NCBI GenBank assembly: GCA_014654705.1
Contig: JACVZY010000022.1
Coordinates: forward strand, 1 to 40,572
Source: Ignavibacteria bacterium
GTDB taxonomy: Bacteria; Bacteroidota; Ignavibacteria; Kapaibacteriales; UBA4661
Reading direction: 5' to 3'
Length of the DNA stretch: 40,572 nt
A model generated the notes under the pieces. The model was not told where the DNA came from and did no database searches. It worked only from the letters and a program-made list of their open reading frames with translations. Made by a program: the position numbers and the translations under genes. This document shows positions 8,919 to 17,145 of this stretch, piece by piece; position 1 is the first letter of the stretch; the number at the start of each line of letters is the position of its first letter.

Positions 8919-10031
8919 TCAACGTTTCTCTATACGCTCCAATGCTTTGGCAATCATACCTTTATTTTCGGCAGGTGCTTTCGCTTGGGATTGCTTGAAG
9001 TACGTGCGGGCATCATCAAAACGTTTCACTTCTTCGCTGAGACGACCCATAGCAAAAAGCGTGTACCACGAGTCAGGGCGCAGCTTCAGACTTGCATTTA
9101 ACATGGCAATAGCATCATCGTATTTCTGGTACAAGAACACTAAATCGCCGGCGTATTGTGCAACTTCATTATCATCCGCTTTTTTGACAGAAGCATTCAT
9201 CACGCTATCCGCTTTTTGCGTATTGCCACTCTGCTTCAGGAGCTGTGAGCGCAAGGCAAGATGCTTAAACTTCGCACCACCACTCATACGCATAGATTGT
9301 TGAAGCCAAGTATCCACGTTTTTGTCGGCAATATTGTTATTGACAAAATATGAGGCTGCTTTGAAGGTTTCTTCACCATTCCAGAACACATCCGAGCGCA
9401 TTTCTTTGCGAATATTCTCAGCGACAATCGCTTTCGTATCCACATCCACCTTAAAAATACAACGTTTTGTTCCCCAGTGAAGCATAATCGTTGTTGTATT
9501 TTCTGAACGCTCCAGAAAATCGAACGCCAAATACTCACGGTTTTCAGCATTTTCCGGCGTTACACTGACGCGAAGCGCATCACTATCAGCGCTATAAAAT
9601 TCACTGCCCCACGATTGATAATCTTTCGAGAAAATAAGAACCCAGTCTTTTTCTTGCGGCAGAAGGTGGAATCCATAAATACCTTTGGGAAGATTGTTGC
9701 CGTTAATTTTCACGTCGTGTGCAAAAGCAATGGTCGTGTTGGCATTTGCACCGGCACGCCATACTTTGCCGAGTGGCACAACTCCGCCCCAGATTGTACG
9801 CCCTTTCGCAGCAGGACTGTGATACGAAATAGTGATATCTGTGATACCGATACGCTGACTAATCTGCGAGCGCTGGCTGGCTTGCGGGAACGTCAGAATA
9901 TCGGGTAAGGTAACACTTTGCGGATGCTGTGCAAAAGCCGACGACGAGAACAAGCCCGATAGATGGATAAGTCCCCAAACACCTATAAAAACAAGGCTGC
10001 GCACACGGGCAGCAAAAGACGAAAACTTCAT
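8919..10031 (-). CDS. DUF2911 domain protein with C-terminal TPR repeats, secreted
   Basis: Predicted periplasmic protein of 370 aa and unknown function. A signal peptide ends at SSAFAQH. The DUF2911 domain covers about residues 40-200 and shows the family block ITISYHSPAAKGRTIWGG, then PLGKVWRAGANANTTIAF and PKGIYGFHLLPQEKDW. The C-terminal third is helical, with TPR-like units (DAIAMLNASLKLRPDSWYTLF, then DDARTYFKQSQAKAPAENKG). Start 10031 is chosen because GGAGAA lies just upstream and the signal peptide follows at once; the in-frame start at 10076 adds a second hydrophobic stretch. The domain is common in Bacteroidota, usually without a defined role. Confidence 0.85.
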   Translation of the reverse strand: MKFSSFAARVRSLVFIGVWGLIHLSGLFSSSAFAQHPQSVTLPDILTFPQASQRSQISQRIGITDITISYHSPAAKGRTIWGGVVPLGKVWRAGANANTTIAFAHDVKINGNNLPKGIYGFHLLPQEKDWVLIFSKDYQSWGSEFYSADSDALRVSVTPENAENREYLAFDFLERSENTTTIMLHWGTKRCIFKVDVDTKAIVAENIRKEMRSDVFWNGEETFKAASYFVNNNIADKNVDTWLQQSMRMSGGAKFKHLALRSQLLKQSGNTQKADSVMNASVKKADDNEVAQYAGDLVFLYQKYDDAIAMLNASLKLRPDSWYTLFAMGRLSEEVKRFDDARTYFKQSQAKAPAENKGMIAKALERIEKR

Positions 10032-10183
10032 ATTTTCTCCGATGAACAAAAATGAGATAAAAAAGACGTAGAACAAACGCAGATTGAGTCAAGCAATGTT
10101 ACTGTCGAGAAGAAAGAGCCTGCCTCAAATGGTTTGATTCAAAGCCTTCTACGTTTTTTTTCTCATCTTTGTTGCACCACAAG

Positions 10184-10849
10184 TTACCCCACAAAATAAA
10201 TCCACACCGGAATCAGCGCCAGCATACCCGGCACAAGCACCGCATAGACATATCCCACGATGCGTATTGCACGCGCCGAACGCGATGATTGCAAGCCAAA
10301 GGTCTGAAGCGCACTCTGTACTCCATGTGCAAGGTGGATACCAAGCAGCACCATTGCCACAACGTAAAATGCAACATAGAGCGGACTACTGAAGGCAAGG
10401 CGCGTGTCGGCGTACAAATCCAAATGGCTTGTATGCAAGACTTTGTGCGGTACGAAGAATCGCCCCAAATGCACCACAAGAAAAATAAACGTGATACTCC
10501 CCGAAAAGAGCATTGCCCGCGAAAACCATGCTTTGGTGGACCTGCGCTGCACGGCGTACCGCGCAGGTCGGGCTTGACGGTTATTGAACTGCACCAAGAG
10601 TGCCGATGCGATGTGCAGCGCAAATCCCAAAAACAACCCGATTTCCAGAACGCGAATAATGAGATTTGTTCCCATAAATGCCGCATACGCTAGATATGGA
10701 GAGGGGTCGGTGCTAAGAAGAAGAAGATTGCTGACGGCGTGTTCCAAGAGGAAGCCCACGAGCGAAATGCCCGTGAGTGCGACGGTGAATTTTTTGCCGA
10801 CGCTGCTCGTCAAAAAGGCAGACGGAGAAAGAGTTGATGCGGTATTCAT
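10184..10849 (-). CDS. sdhC: Succinate dehydrogenase/fumarate reductase cytochrome b subunit, Bacteroidota type
   Basis: Five-helix membrane subunit of 221 aa that normally anchors SdhA/SdhB and passes electrons through haem b to quinone. Five hydrophobic helices are visible. Histidines stand where the family has haem ligands: His37 in LEHAVSNLLLL, His79 in GFALHIAS, His127 in FLVVHLGRF, and His172/His175 in GIHLAHGVQSALQTFGL, which is the best family signature. No flavoprotein or iron-sulphur subunit gene is adjacent. The gene upstream, 33 bp away on the same strand, encodes another membrane protein rich in histidines. The rest of complex II must be elsewhere, or the pair serves something else. 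Confidence 0.85.
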   Translation of the reverse strand: MNTASTLSPSAFLTSSVGKKFTVALTGISLVGFLLEHAVSNLLLLSTDPSPYLAYAAFMGTNLIIRVLEIGLFLGFALHIASALLVQFNNRQARPARYAVQRRSTKAWFSRAMLFSGSITFIFLVVHLGRFFVPHKVLHTSHLDLYADTRLAFSSPLYVAFYVVAMVLLGIHLAHGVQSALQTFGLQSSRSARAIRIVGYVYAVLVPGMLALIPVWIYFVG

Positions 10850-10882
10850 AATGTTCTCAAAGAAGTGAAATAATATACTTTT

Positions 10883-11584
10883 TTACCACCATTTGTAGGC
10901 AGCCGGAAGTCTAATTTCATACACTACGCCAGAAAATGCAAGCAAAATCAGTACCATGACGGCAATTCCTGTTCCAACAATCGCCAATGCTTGTGTTTGT
11001 GCTCGGTGTGAGCTTGTGCGCGAAAGCATTTTTTGATAATGAATACTTGCCACGTGCACAAAGACCGACACAACCGACAAACCATAATACACCACATAAA
11101 AGAGCCACACAGGGCTAAAAAGCACAGCAGAGGCAAAGTAAAAATTCGTGTCAACATGAAAGAAATAGCGCCCCATCATCACTGCAAAAACGTGAGCGAC
11201 TAGAAAAAATGCCAAATAACCACCCGAAGCCACCTGTGCCCGCTCCGCAAGCGGCAGACCGCGCCATCCCTTGCGTCTCACGAGCAGAATGCCACTGGGC
11301 ACTTGCACCATAATGGCAAGCAGCAGCAGCGCCTCGCCAAGAGGATTGCGGTAGATAAGCCGCAGTACATCCATGATTTTGATATGTTGCTCAATCGAAA
11401 CCAGTGCACACAGGTGATTCATGAGGTGCAATCCAATAAAAAACGCAAGCGTCAACCCGGCAAAACGGTGAGCTGAACGAATGCGCGTTGTCCGAAGTTG
11501 TGCTTTGCGAATGGTCGCTGTTTCCGAAACCGTATCGTGCGCTTGCGCTGTACGCGGCGAGGAAGAATCAATCAGGGAGTTCAT
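10883..11584 (-). CDS. Cytochrome-b-like five-helix membrane protein
   Basis: A 233-aa inner-membrane protein that I cannot name. About five hydrophobic helices are visible. Histidines lie in or at the ends of helices: AHRFAGLTLAFFIGLHLMNHL in helix 1, FLVAHVFAVMMGRYFFH in helix 3, and FVHVASIHY at the end of helix 4. This resembles haem-b anchor proteins of the succinate dehydrogenase/fumarate reductase superfamily, but no family signature settles it. It precedes sdhC by 33 bp on the same strand and is probably cotranscribed. Start 11584 is preferred; the in-frame extension to 11719 is mostly basic, low-quality sequence. Confidence 0.7.
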   Translation of the reverse strand: MNSLIDSSSPRTAQAHDTVSETATIRKAQLRTTRIRSAHRFAGLTLAFFIGLHLMNHLCALVSIEQHIKIMDVLRLIYRNPLGEALLLLAIMVQVPSGILLVRRKGWRGLPLAERAQVASGGYLAFFLVAHVFAVMMGRYFFHVDTNFYFASAVLFSPVWLFYVVYYGLSVVSVFVHVASIHYQKMLSRTSSHRAQTQALAIVGTGIAVMVLILLAFSGVVYEIRLPAAYKWW

Positions 11585-11757
11585 AGTTATTAGAAGAATG
11601 TGAAACAAATCGTTGACAGAAACAAGACTGACTTTTTGGTGATTTGTGACAAACGTTCTGACAAAAAACTCAAATTTTTTCGTAACAAATTTTCCGCGTC
11701 CACCGTACACAAGCGGCACACCGCTCCACTGCTTTCATTCACGGTTTTAATGCCAGT

Positions 11758-12855
11758 ATGCTAACTCCCTTTCTCAGTCAAAAATTTCGATTTTGGGCAT
11801 TTATTTCGATGCTCCTCCTAGTGTTTGTACATGGCTATAACCTCGCAGACCGCTATTTGGAACCGTTTTCGCTCGTTCACGAGCCATTGACGTTTACGAG
11901 CTTTTTCGAGTATTTCACTGCCAATGGCATTTTTCGGTTTCGGATTCCGATGCTTTTCGCCATTTCGGGGTATTTATTTGCACTCAGCGACACAAAGCCT
12001 CACGGCGAGCGTATGAAAGGTCGTGTACGGACACTCCTTCTTCCGTATCTGCTATGGAGCGGACTGGGACTACTGATGACGTGGGGTTTAGAACATTGGT
12101 CTTTTTCGGTTGAATCCGTGCGAGCAGCAAATCTCAGCCAGCCTATTGCTGAATATAGCTGGCAGGATGCACTTTTGCGCTGGACGCTTTCGCCCCTACC
12201 GTTTCAGTTGTGGTTTATTCGGGTGTTATTTGTCTATAACGCCGCATATCCACTGCTTTTGCGGGCTGTTATGCGAATGCCGAAAGTGTGGTTTGGCTTG
12301 ATCGTTAGTATTTGGATTTTGATGCCGATACATCTTGGGCTTGCCGAGCCGGAAGGATTACTTTTTTTCACGCTAGGACTATGGCTGCAAAAGACAAATT
12401 TCAGTCTCGACACCCCGCCTTCATGGTTGAAACTCCCTTACGCAGCAGCCGCATGGATACTGCTTGCTGCAGCGAAAACAGTTTGTGTTTTTTATGCTGA
12501 ACTCTCTACGCCGGTGTTCATAGGATTGCTCGTACTCCATCGTGCCGTCGAAGTCTTGGGGCTTGGTGTGGCATGGTTTGGCATGGATGCACTCGTGCGG
12601 TGGTGCATGGCGCGTCGGTGGTTCCAATGGTCGTCAGCGTTTTCGTTTATGATTTATGCACTCCACGTACCGATGGTCAATTATCTTTTACACCCAGCGT
12701 TCCAGATTTGGAGCGGTTTACCGATGTATCGCCTGACGTTATATTTCCTGCTGCCGCTCACAGTAATAGGTGTGTGCGTGAGCGTTGGAGCGGTCTTGCG
12801 GCGATTTGCACCGCCAGTGTACAGCGTGCTAACCGGAGGACGAGGACTACGGTAA
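11758..12855 (+). CDS. Acyltransferase family 3 membrane protein
   Basis: Integral membrane acyltransferase (OafA/YrhL/NolL type) of 365 aa. Members move acetyl or other acyl groups onto sugars, lipids or glycopolymers; the acceptor here is unknown. About ten hydrophobic helices are visible. N-terminal signatures are VFVHGYN (family catalytic-type His in helix 1), FRFRIPMLFAISGYLFALS (family R.P.FF..SG.L) and RTLLLPYLLWSG. It is transcribed away from the cytochrome genes; the 173-bp region between (11585-11757) must hold both promoters, but I see no clear promoter or operator there. Downstream it converges on the ECF41-like gene. Confidence 0.85.
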   Translation: MLTPFLSQKFRFWAFISMLLLVFVHGYNLADRYLEPFSLVHEPLTFTSFFEYFTANGIFRFRIPMLFAISGYLFALSDTKPHGERMKGRVRTLLLPYLLWSGLGLLMTWGLEHWSFSVESVRAANLSQPIAEYSWQDALLRWTLSPLPFQLWFIRVLFVYNAAYPLLLRAVMRMPKVWFGLIVSIWILMPIHLGLAEPEGLLFFTLGLWLQKTNFSLDTPPSWLKLPYAAAAWILLAAAKTVCVFYAELSTPVFIGLLVLHRAVEVLGLGVAWFGMDALVRWCMARRWFQWSSAFSFMIYALHVPMVNYLLHPAFQIWSGLPMYRLTLYFLLPLTVIGVCVSVGAVLRRFAPPVYSVLTGGRGLR

Positions 12856-12860
12856 TTTTA

Positions 12861-12979
12861 TGACACGGATTTGAAAAGGATTTCGCGGATTACACTAATT
12901 TTTTTGGACAAAATGCTAACAGACCCAAATGCTGACCATTATCCGTGAAATCTGTGCCATCCTCTTCAAATCCGTGTCA
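12861..12979. repeat. Imperfect inverted intergenic repeat of the ATCCGTG type
   Basis: TGACACGGATTTGAA at 12861 is the inverted copy of TTCAAATCCGTGTCA ending at 12979, and the arms continue to about 30-39 bp with a few differences (CGCGGAT against ATCCGTG). The structure lies between two converging genes and could end transcription in both directions. A partly similar sequence is at 17083-17139. Confidence 0.65.
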
Positions 12980-13049
12980 AATTTTCAACCTTGAACTCGC
13001 ATCAATACACAGGATTCTTCTCAATCCGTCTTCATTTGTGTCTAAAAAA

Positions 13050-13970
13050 TCACAATCTAACCGTCAAACCTCTGATTTTATCGGGATTGCGTACCGAATA
13101 CATTTCCGTAATACCCTCTTTATCAGCCTCCATCGTCAGTACGGCGATAATTTCTCCCGTTTCATTGTGCGTGGCAATCGCCCCCAAACGCCCGTTGACC
13201 CAAGAGGGCTGCCACGTGGAAGGCTCGTTTTTTGCCGCCCATTGAGCGATATTGCGCAATGCTTGAATATTTTTTTCGCGCCCCTGCACGGGAATACGCG
13301 AGGCAACGACTTTACCGCCGCCATCGGAATACATCACTACGTCCTCCTTGAGGAGGCTGCGCAGCTTATCGTATCTACCTTCTTGCGCCGCCAGAGCAAA
13401 TGCCTGAAAAAATTCTGCATGACGCTCGCGGGAAGCAGAAAATCGCTTTTTGCCGGATTCCAGTTTAGTGCGGGCGCGCTCCATGAGTTTTCGTGCGTGA
13501 GTCTCGGTAATATCCAGCATTGCTGCGGTTGCTGAGTAGGGTTCGTCAAAAAGTTCTGTCAGCACATACACGGCTCGTTCAAGCGGCGTGAGCGCTTCCA
13601 TAAGTCGTAGAAGCCCCATACTCACTGCCTTCGGGGTATCAAAGTCCTGCACCCGTGCCTCAGCTCCGGCATCGGGCAAAGCGTCTGTTAGCGAAGCGGC
13701 AAGCGGTTCCGGCAGCCAGACTCCCCAATATGATTCCGCCACTTCGCGCTGCATTGCTTCCTTGCGCGTGAGCGCACGATTGACCACCGATTTCCCGCAA
13801 TATGCCCGTAGATTTTGAATTTCCGCGTGTTCTCGCTCGGTTTTTTCCCACACACGCACAATCACATCCTGCACAATTTCTTCGGCTTCAGCCCGTGCGC
13901 CCAAGATATTGTATGCTAGATGAAACAAATACGGACGATGCCGTTGCAATGCGGCGTTTACGTCGTTCAT
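13050..13970 (-). CDS. ECF sigma factor of the ECF41/SigJ type with a SnoaL-like C-terminal domain
   Basis: RNA polymerase sigma factor of 306 aa. Region 2 covers about residues 8-75 (LAYNILGARAEAEEIVQDV). The linker contains WLPEPL, diagnostic of ECF41, and region 4 runs from LMEALTPLERAVYVLTELFDEPYS to TETHARKLMERARTKL. The C-terminal 110 residues form a SnoaL/NTF2-like domain with SDGGGKVVASRIPVQG and WVNGRLGA, which in ECF41 members replaces a separate anti-sigma factor. Start 13970 (MNDVNAAL) is chosen because region 2 follows directly. It lies 16 bp after the creatininase-family gene, so the two are likely cotranscribed. Known ECF41 partners are usually small oxidoreductases or carboxymuconolactone decarboxylases. 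Confidence 0.88.
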   Translation of the reverse strand: MNDVNAALQRHRPYLFHLAYNILGARAEAEEIVQDVIVRVWEKTEREHAEIQNLRAYCGKSVVNRALTRKEAMQREVAESYWGVWLPEPLAASLTDALPDAGAEARVQDFDTPKAVSMGLLRLMEALTPLERAVYVLTELFDEPYSATAAMLDITETHARKLMERARTKLESGKKRFSASRERHAEFFQAFALAAQEGRYDKLRSLLKEDVVMYSDGGGKVVASRIPVQGREKNIQALRNIAQWAAKNEPSTWQPSWVNGRLGAIATHNETGEIIAVLTMEADKEGITEMYSVRNPDKIRGLTVRL

Positions 13971-13986
13971 GGTGTCAAACTCCCCC

Positions 13987-14748
13987 CTACTTGTGCAAAT
14001 CTGTGGTGTCAGCACTTGCAAATTCTACAAGAAAACTAGCCAAATATGCAATAACGGCATCCAGAAAAGCCTTCCCTTTTTCCGGCGTGGCTTTGTAAGG
14101 ATTACCAACACCAGTATCCGTAGAAATTTTCGTCCACGGGCGTGGTGCCCAGACCTTACCGTCGTGCATAGCTTTGATGCGATTCGTGCGTTGTTTGCCG
14201 TCCCCTGCTTCTTCCAATGGGCGTACCAGATTCGGCGCAATGTGCATCATCACGCTTGTTTCCAGTTCGTCGGCATGGTCGCCGTTTTCTTCAAAATACT
14301 GTGTGCGGTCGGCGCATTGATACCAATTCGCCGTGCAAAGAAACACGCGGGTTCGCGGCTGCAACTCCCGTATCATCTGGCGGAAATCATTCCCGCCGTG
14401 CCCGTTCAAAATGAGCAATTTGTAAATCCCCTGCACTTCGAGTGAATGAATAATATCTGCCAGCAAAGCCGCTTGGGTAGAGGGATTCATGTTGATACAA
14501 AGCTTGATGTCCAACTGCCCCGTCTGCACACCAAACGGCACACACGGCAGGACGACAACCTTTGCACCACGCTCAAAAGCGCCCTTTGCTGCTTCGGCGG
14601 CAACAAAATCAGCTTGAATAATGTCCGTCGCGTAGGGCAAATGGTAATTATGTGCCTCGGTCGCACCCCACGGCAGTACCGCAACGGCGTAATCAGTATT
14701 CTGAACAGTTTTCCACGTGGTAGAGGCGAGAAGATAGCGTCGAGGCAT
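13987..14748 (-). CDS. Creatininase-family amidohydrolase
   Basis: Metal-dependent hydrolase of the creatininase superfamily, 253 aa, the usual length. Family motifs are complete: GATEAHNYHLPYATD at residues 28-42 with Glu31, His33 and Asp42 as expected metal ligands, NGHGGND near residue 115, and HADELETS near residue 158. Relatives hydrolyse creatinine or cyclic amides, or act in cofactor and peptide biosynthesis; the substrate here cannot be told. It is the first gene of a two-gene unit with the ECF41-like sigma factor. No creatine catabolism genes are nearby, so creatinine is not a likely substrate. Confidence 0.88.
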   Translation of the reverse strand: MPRRYLLASTTWKTVQNTDYAVAVLPWGATEAHNYHLPYATDIIQADFVAAEAAKGAFERGAKVVVLPCVPFGVQTGQLDIKLCINMNPSTQAALLADIIHSLEVQGIYKLLILNGHGGNDFRQMIRELQPRTRVFLCTANWYQCADRTQYFEENGDHADELETSVMMHIAPNLVRPLEEAGDGKQRTNRIKAMHDGKVWAPRPWTKISTDTGVGNPYKATPEKGKAFLDAVIAYLASFLVEFASADTTDLHK

Positions 14749-14834
14749 AGTCGGTGGGAATGAACGAGTGAGGAATTACGAATTATGAGCCAAGGACGAA
14801 GCATTGTGAGCAGCACCAAGCAGGTCAAGCAACG

Positions 14835-16415
14835 TCAAGCGTAGTATTGAAGCGGGTTTGGTGAATTAACAAGTACCAAACGTGTCGGAGTGTGCGCGCG
14901 CTCGGTTTTATTTGCCAGACGAAAGAGCAAAAGCGACCAACAATGTTCGTAGGGTACAACTTCAAGAGTATGCGCTTTTACAATATCAAATGTACGAGCC
15001 GAAGTGAGCCAATCGCAGTATTTACGAGTCTTGCGAAGGGTTTCATTTATCTCAAAATTACATAGAACTGCGTAATTGACCATGCGCAAAAAACATTGCA
15101 AACGGTAGTTCACGGTATCTTTTCGCAAGTATTTATCGTGGTAGAGCAATAATTCTGCATTAACGGCAGCAACTCCTTCAAAATCGCCATCATCGATGAG
15201 AAAAAACATTTGCACCAGCAGCCAAGCGCAATTTGTAAATGCGTCCTCGGCACGAAAGTCAGGGCGCTCTGCAAGCATCTTTTGGACGGAGAAACGAGGC
15301 TTAAAAAGCGTTGGGCGTTGCGGCATCTCGCCTTTGAGCAGAAAACGTGCGTACAATTCATAGACGCGCCATCGTGCAGAATTTTTCTCAGCAAAGCGTG
15401 TGAATGCTTGCGTCTGCAAGACTCGCTCCAAAATCTCCGGCAGCGCATCATATTTTTGGCTATGCACAGCTGTCAAGAAATAATACTCGTACACCGTCAG
15501 AATTTCGGGCATTTCAGGCATTATTACCTTCACCAAGCGCTCCACAGCTTGACCGGAGTGCTCAAAATCCCGCGCAGCTAGAGTGTATGAAAGCTCTTCA
15601 GCGGCAAGTTCACGCTGCTCCTCGTTTTCAAGCCCGTGCGGATATGCGGCTTGCAGGCGTTCGGCTGTGTGAAGCAGCGTAAGTGCCTCGGCATAACCTC
15701 GGCGGGATTCAGCAAGATATCGTGCGGCTTTGCCGGCAAGAGATGTCAATGCGTAGGAAGGATGCAAATCCCGAAGCCGTTCAATCTCAGCAAGCACGCG
15801 CTTGCACATCGCTTCGTGCTCAATACCAAGCAGGGTTTCACGCGCCTTGAATACTTCCACTTCCGCAAGCAACATTTCTGCTTGCATTTCTGCCGTTTGG
15901 CGCTGAAGGGCGCTTTGAAGCAAGGCATCGTACTTTTTCAGCAAAACCATTGACCCCTCGCGTGCATGAAATGTGCGGATGTGGCGATACGCAAAGACGC
16001 ACACATCGCTCCAACCAAGCTCTTCGGCTTCTTCCGCGAGTTTCTCAAGGCGCTGCACGGCGGTTTCATTCGCGCCCACGTGCCAGAGCGCCCAGACGAT
16101 AATTTGTTCCTTCCAAGCGGCATAACGGCGAGCGGTACGGTGCGAAAAATTTTCGGTCGAAAGGAAAAAAAAACCGTTTTCCATGCGGTCTTTCAGACGA
16201 GACTTGAGCGTAAAATAGCGGGTGGTGGTCTTTGGGTCTCGTGCGCCGAAGAGGTCATCGGCAACGTTTTCCTCGCTCTCGTGATTGCCCTTGCGGATAA
16301 TATCAAAGAGTTTGTCGTAATCGCCGGAAACTGTTTTGCGCGGGTAATATATTGCCTCATACTTTGCCGGATGCAATGTCAATACTCGCACTAAATCCTG
16401 AAATGAACGCAACAT
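14835..16415 (-). CDS. Hypothetical helical-repeat protein
   Basis: I do not recognise this 526-aa protein. It is soluble with no signal peptide or membrane segment, and almost wholly alpha-helical by composition, rich in Ala, Leu, Glu and Arg. The N terminus has KYEAIYYPRKTVSGDYDKLF, then DDLFGARDPKTTTRYFTLKSRL, which reads like a conserved head region. The middle resembles a TPR-type solenoid (AVQRLEKLAEEAEELGWSD; YAEALTLLHTAERLQAAYP). It may be a scaffolding or regulatory protein. It stands alone, and two CGCAA/TTGCG palindromes lie at and before its start codon, suggesting tight transcriptional control. Confidence 0.7.
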   Translation of the reverse strand: MLRSFQDLVRVLTLHPAKYEAIYYPRKTVSGDYDKLFDIIRKGNHESEENVADDLFGARDPKTTTRYFTLKSRLKDRMENGFFFLSTENFSHRTARRYAAWKEQIIVWALWHVGANETAVQRLEKLAEEAEELGWSDVCVFAYRHIRTFHAREGSMVLLKKYDALLQSALQRQTAEMQAEMLLAEVEVFKARETLLGIEHEAMCKRVLAEIERLRDLHPSYALTSLAGKAARYLAESRRGYAEALTLLHTAERLQAAYPHGLENEEQRELAAEELSYTLAARDFEHSGQAVERLVKVIMPEMPEILTVYEYYFLTAVHSQKYDALPEILERVLQTQAFTRFAEKNSARWRVYELYARFLLKGEMPQRPTLFKPRFSVQKMLAERPDFRAEDAFTNCAWLLVQMFFLIDDGDFEGVAAVNAELLLYHDKYLRKDTVNYRLQCFLRMVNYAVLCNFEINETLRKTRKYCDWLTSARTFDIVKAHTLEVVPYEHCWSLLLFRLANKTERAHTPTRLVLVNSPNPLQYYA

Positions 16416-16422
16416 ATTGCGT
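16407..16422. promoter_or_regulatory. Perfect 16-bp palindrome over a start codon
   Basis: ACGCAA-CATA-TTGCGT is a perfect inverted repeat. The CAT in its centre is the reverse complement of the start ATG of the 526-aa gene. A second copy of the half-site lies 46 bp upstream. A bound dimeric repressor would block transcription or early elongation. Confidence 0.5.
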
Positions 16423-16452
16423 AAGAAAATACGGTAAAAAGAAAACTATTTT

Positions 16453-16471
16453 TCGCAATATTTTGTTGCGA
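16453..16471. promoter_or_regulatory. Second CGCAA/TTGCG inverted repeat
   Basis: TCGCAA (16453-16458) and TTGCGA (16466-16471) around a 7-base AT-rich centre, in the short gap upstream of the 526-aa gene. It shares its half-site with 16407-16422. An alternative is a small transcript hairpin, but there is no U-tract on either strand. Confidence 0.45.
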
Positions 16472-16512
16472 TAATCATAACAAGCCTGTACCCTCAAGAC
16501 GAGGATCAAGTA

Positions 16513-16872
16513 TTATTTCCACACATTCCACACAAAGTAGGCTACACCGAAAGCACCGGCAACAATCGCCGCAAGCTGTACGTTATAGACGCGGTTGAGT
16601 GTTTTGAGCGCTTCGACCAAGTGGTCAATGTCGCGTGTTTGTGTAGTGGTGATTTTACGAAAAGCCTGCCCTGCATAGACAGCAAGTGCACCAAAGGCAA
16701 TTGCTAAACCGGCAATCAGCATCGCCAGAAGATTACCCGTGCGTGCAAACATCATCAGCAAAACTGCTAAACCAATCAAGAAGCACACAAAACCGATAAT
16801 GTTCAGACGCATCGCCAGACCTGCAATAATCGCGTTTTGCTCTGTGTCAAATTCATAACGTTGTCGCGACAT
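16513..16872 (-). CDS. Small membrane protein, unknown function
   Basis: A 119-aa protein with three hydrophobic segments (about residues 25-42, 47-67 and 97-117) separated by a short basic, Thr-rich loop (FRKITTTQTRDIDHL). No family is recognised. Start 16872 (MSRQRYEF) is preferred because GAGGT lies about seven bases upstream and the in-frame extension to 16917 is a Lys-rich run. It stands alone between the 526-aa gene and the divergent trhO gene, with an 18-bp palindrome about 60 bp upstream. Confidence 0.7.
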   Translation of the reverse strand: MSRQRYEFDTEQNAIIAGLAMRLNIIGFVCFLIGLAVLLMMFARTGNLLAMLIAGLAIAFGALAVYAGQAFRKITTTQTRDIDHLVEALKTLNRVYNVQLAAIVAGAFGVAYFVWNVWK

Positions 16873-16930
16873 ACAAATACCTCGCTTTTTTGATATTTTT
16901 TGTAATAAAAAATGCAATAATTTTCGTTTT

Positions 16931-16948
16931 CAAGATTACAAAATCTTG
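16931..16948. promoter_or_regulatory. Palindrome upstream of the small membrane protein
   Basis: CAAGATT (16931-16937) and AATCTTG (16942-16948) are perfect inverted repeats around four bases. It lies in the divergent region between the small membrane protein and trhO, so it is a candidate operator for either gene. Confidence 0.4.
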
Positions 16949-17082
16949 CCCGAATACACAAGTTTTTTGCAATATGAAACCTCACTAGATTAACTTACAC
17001 AAGAGTGAAGCGATTATCAAGAACTTTCGGAAAATTTCGTGCTACGGTGTTATTTCGCACTTTTGTATTTTTGTGTTCACGT

Positions 17083-17139
17083 TTTTTTTGGACGCAGATA
17101 AACACGAGTACAATAGATTTTTCACGGATTCAGATTTCA
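17083..17139. repeat. Intergenic repeat fragment (GGACGCAGATAAAC ... TTCACGGATT)
   Basis: The stretch contains GGACGCAGATAAACACG followed by TTCACGGATTCAGATTTC just before trhO. Its TTCACGGATT block matches the arms of 12861-12979 (TTCGCGGAT; ATCCGTGAA). It looks like one arm of the same kind of intergenic repeat. Confidence 0.45.
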
Positions 17140-17145
17140 AGCATC

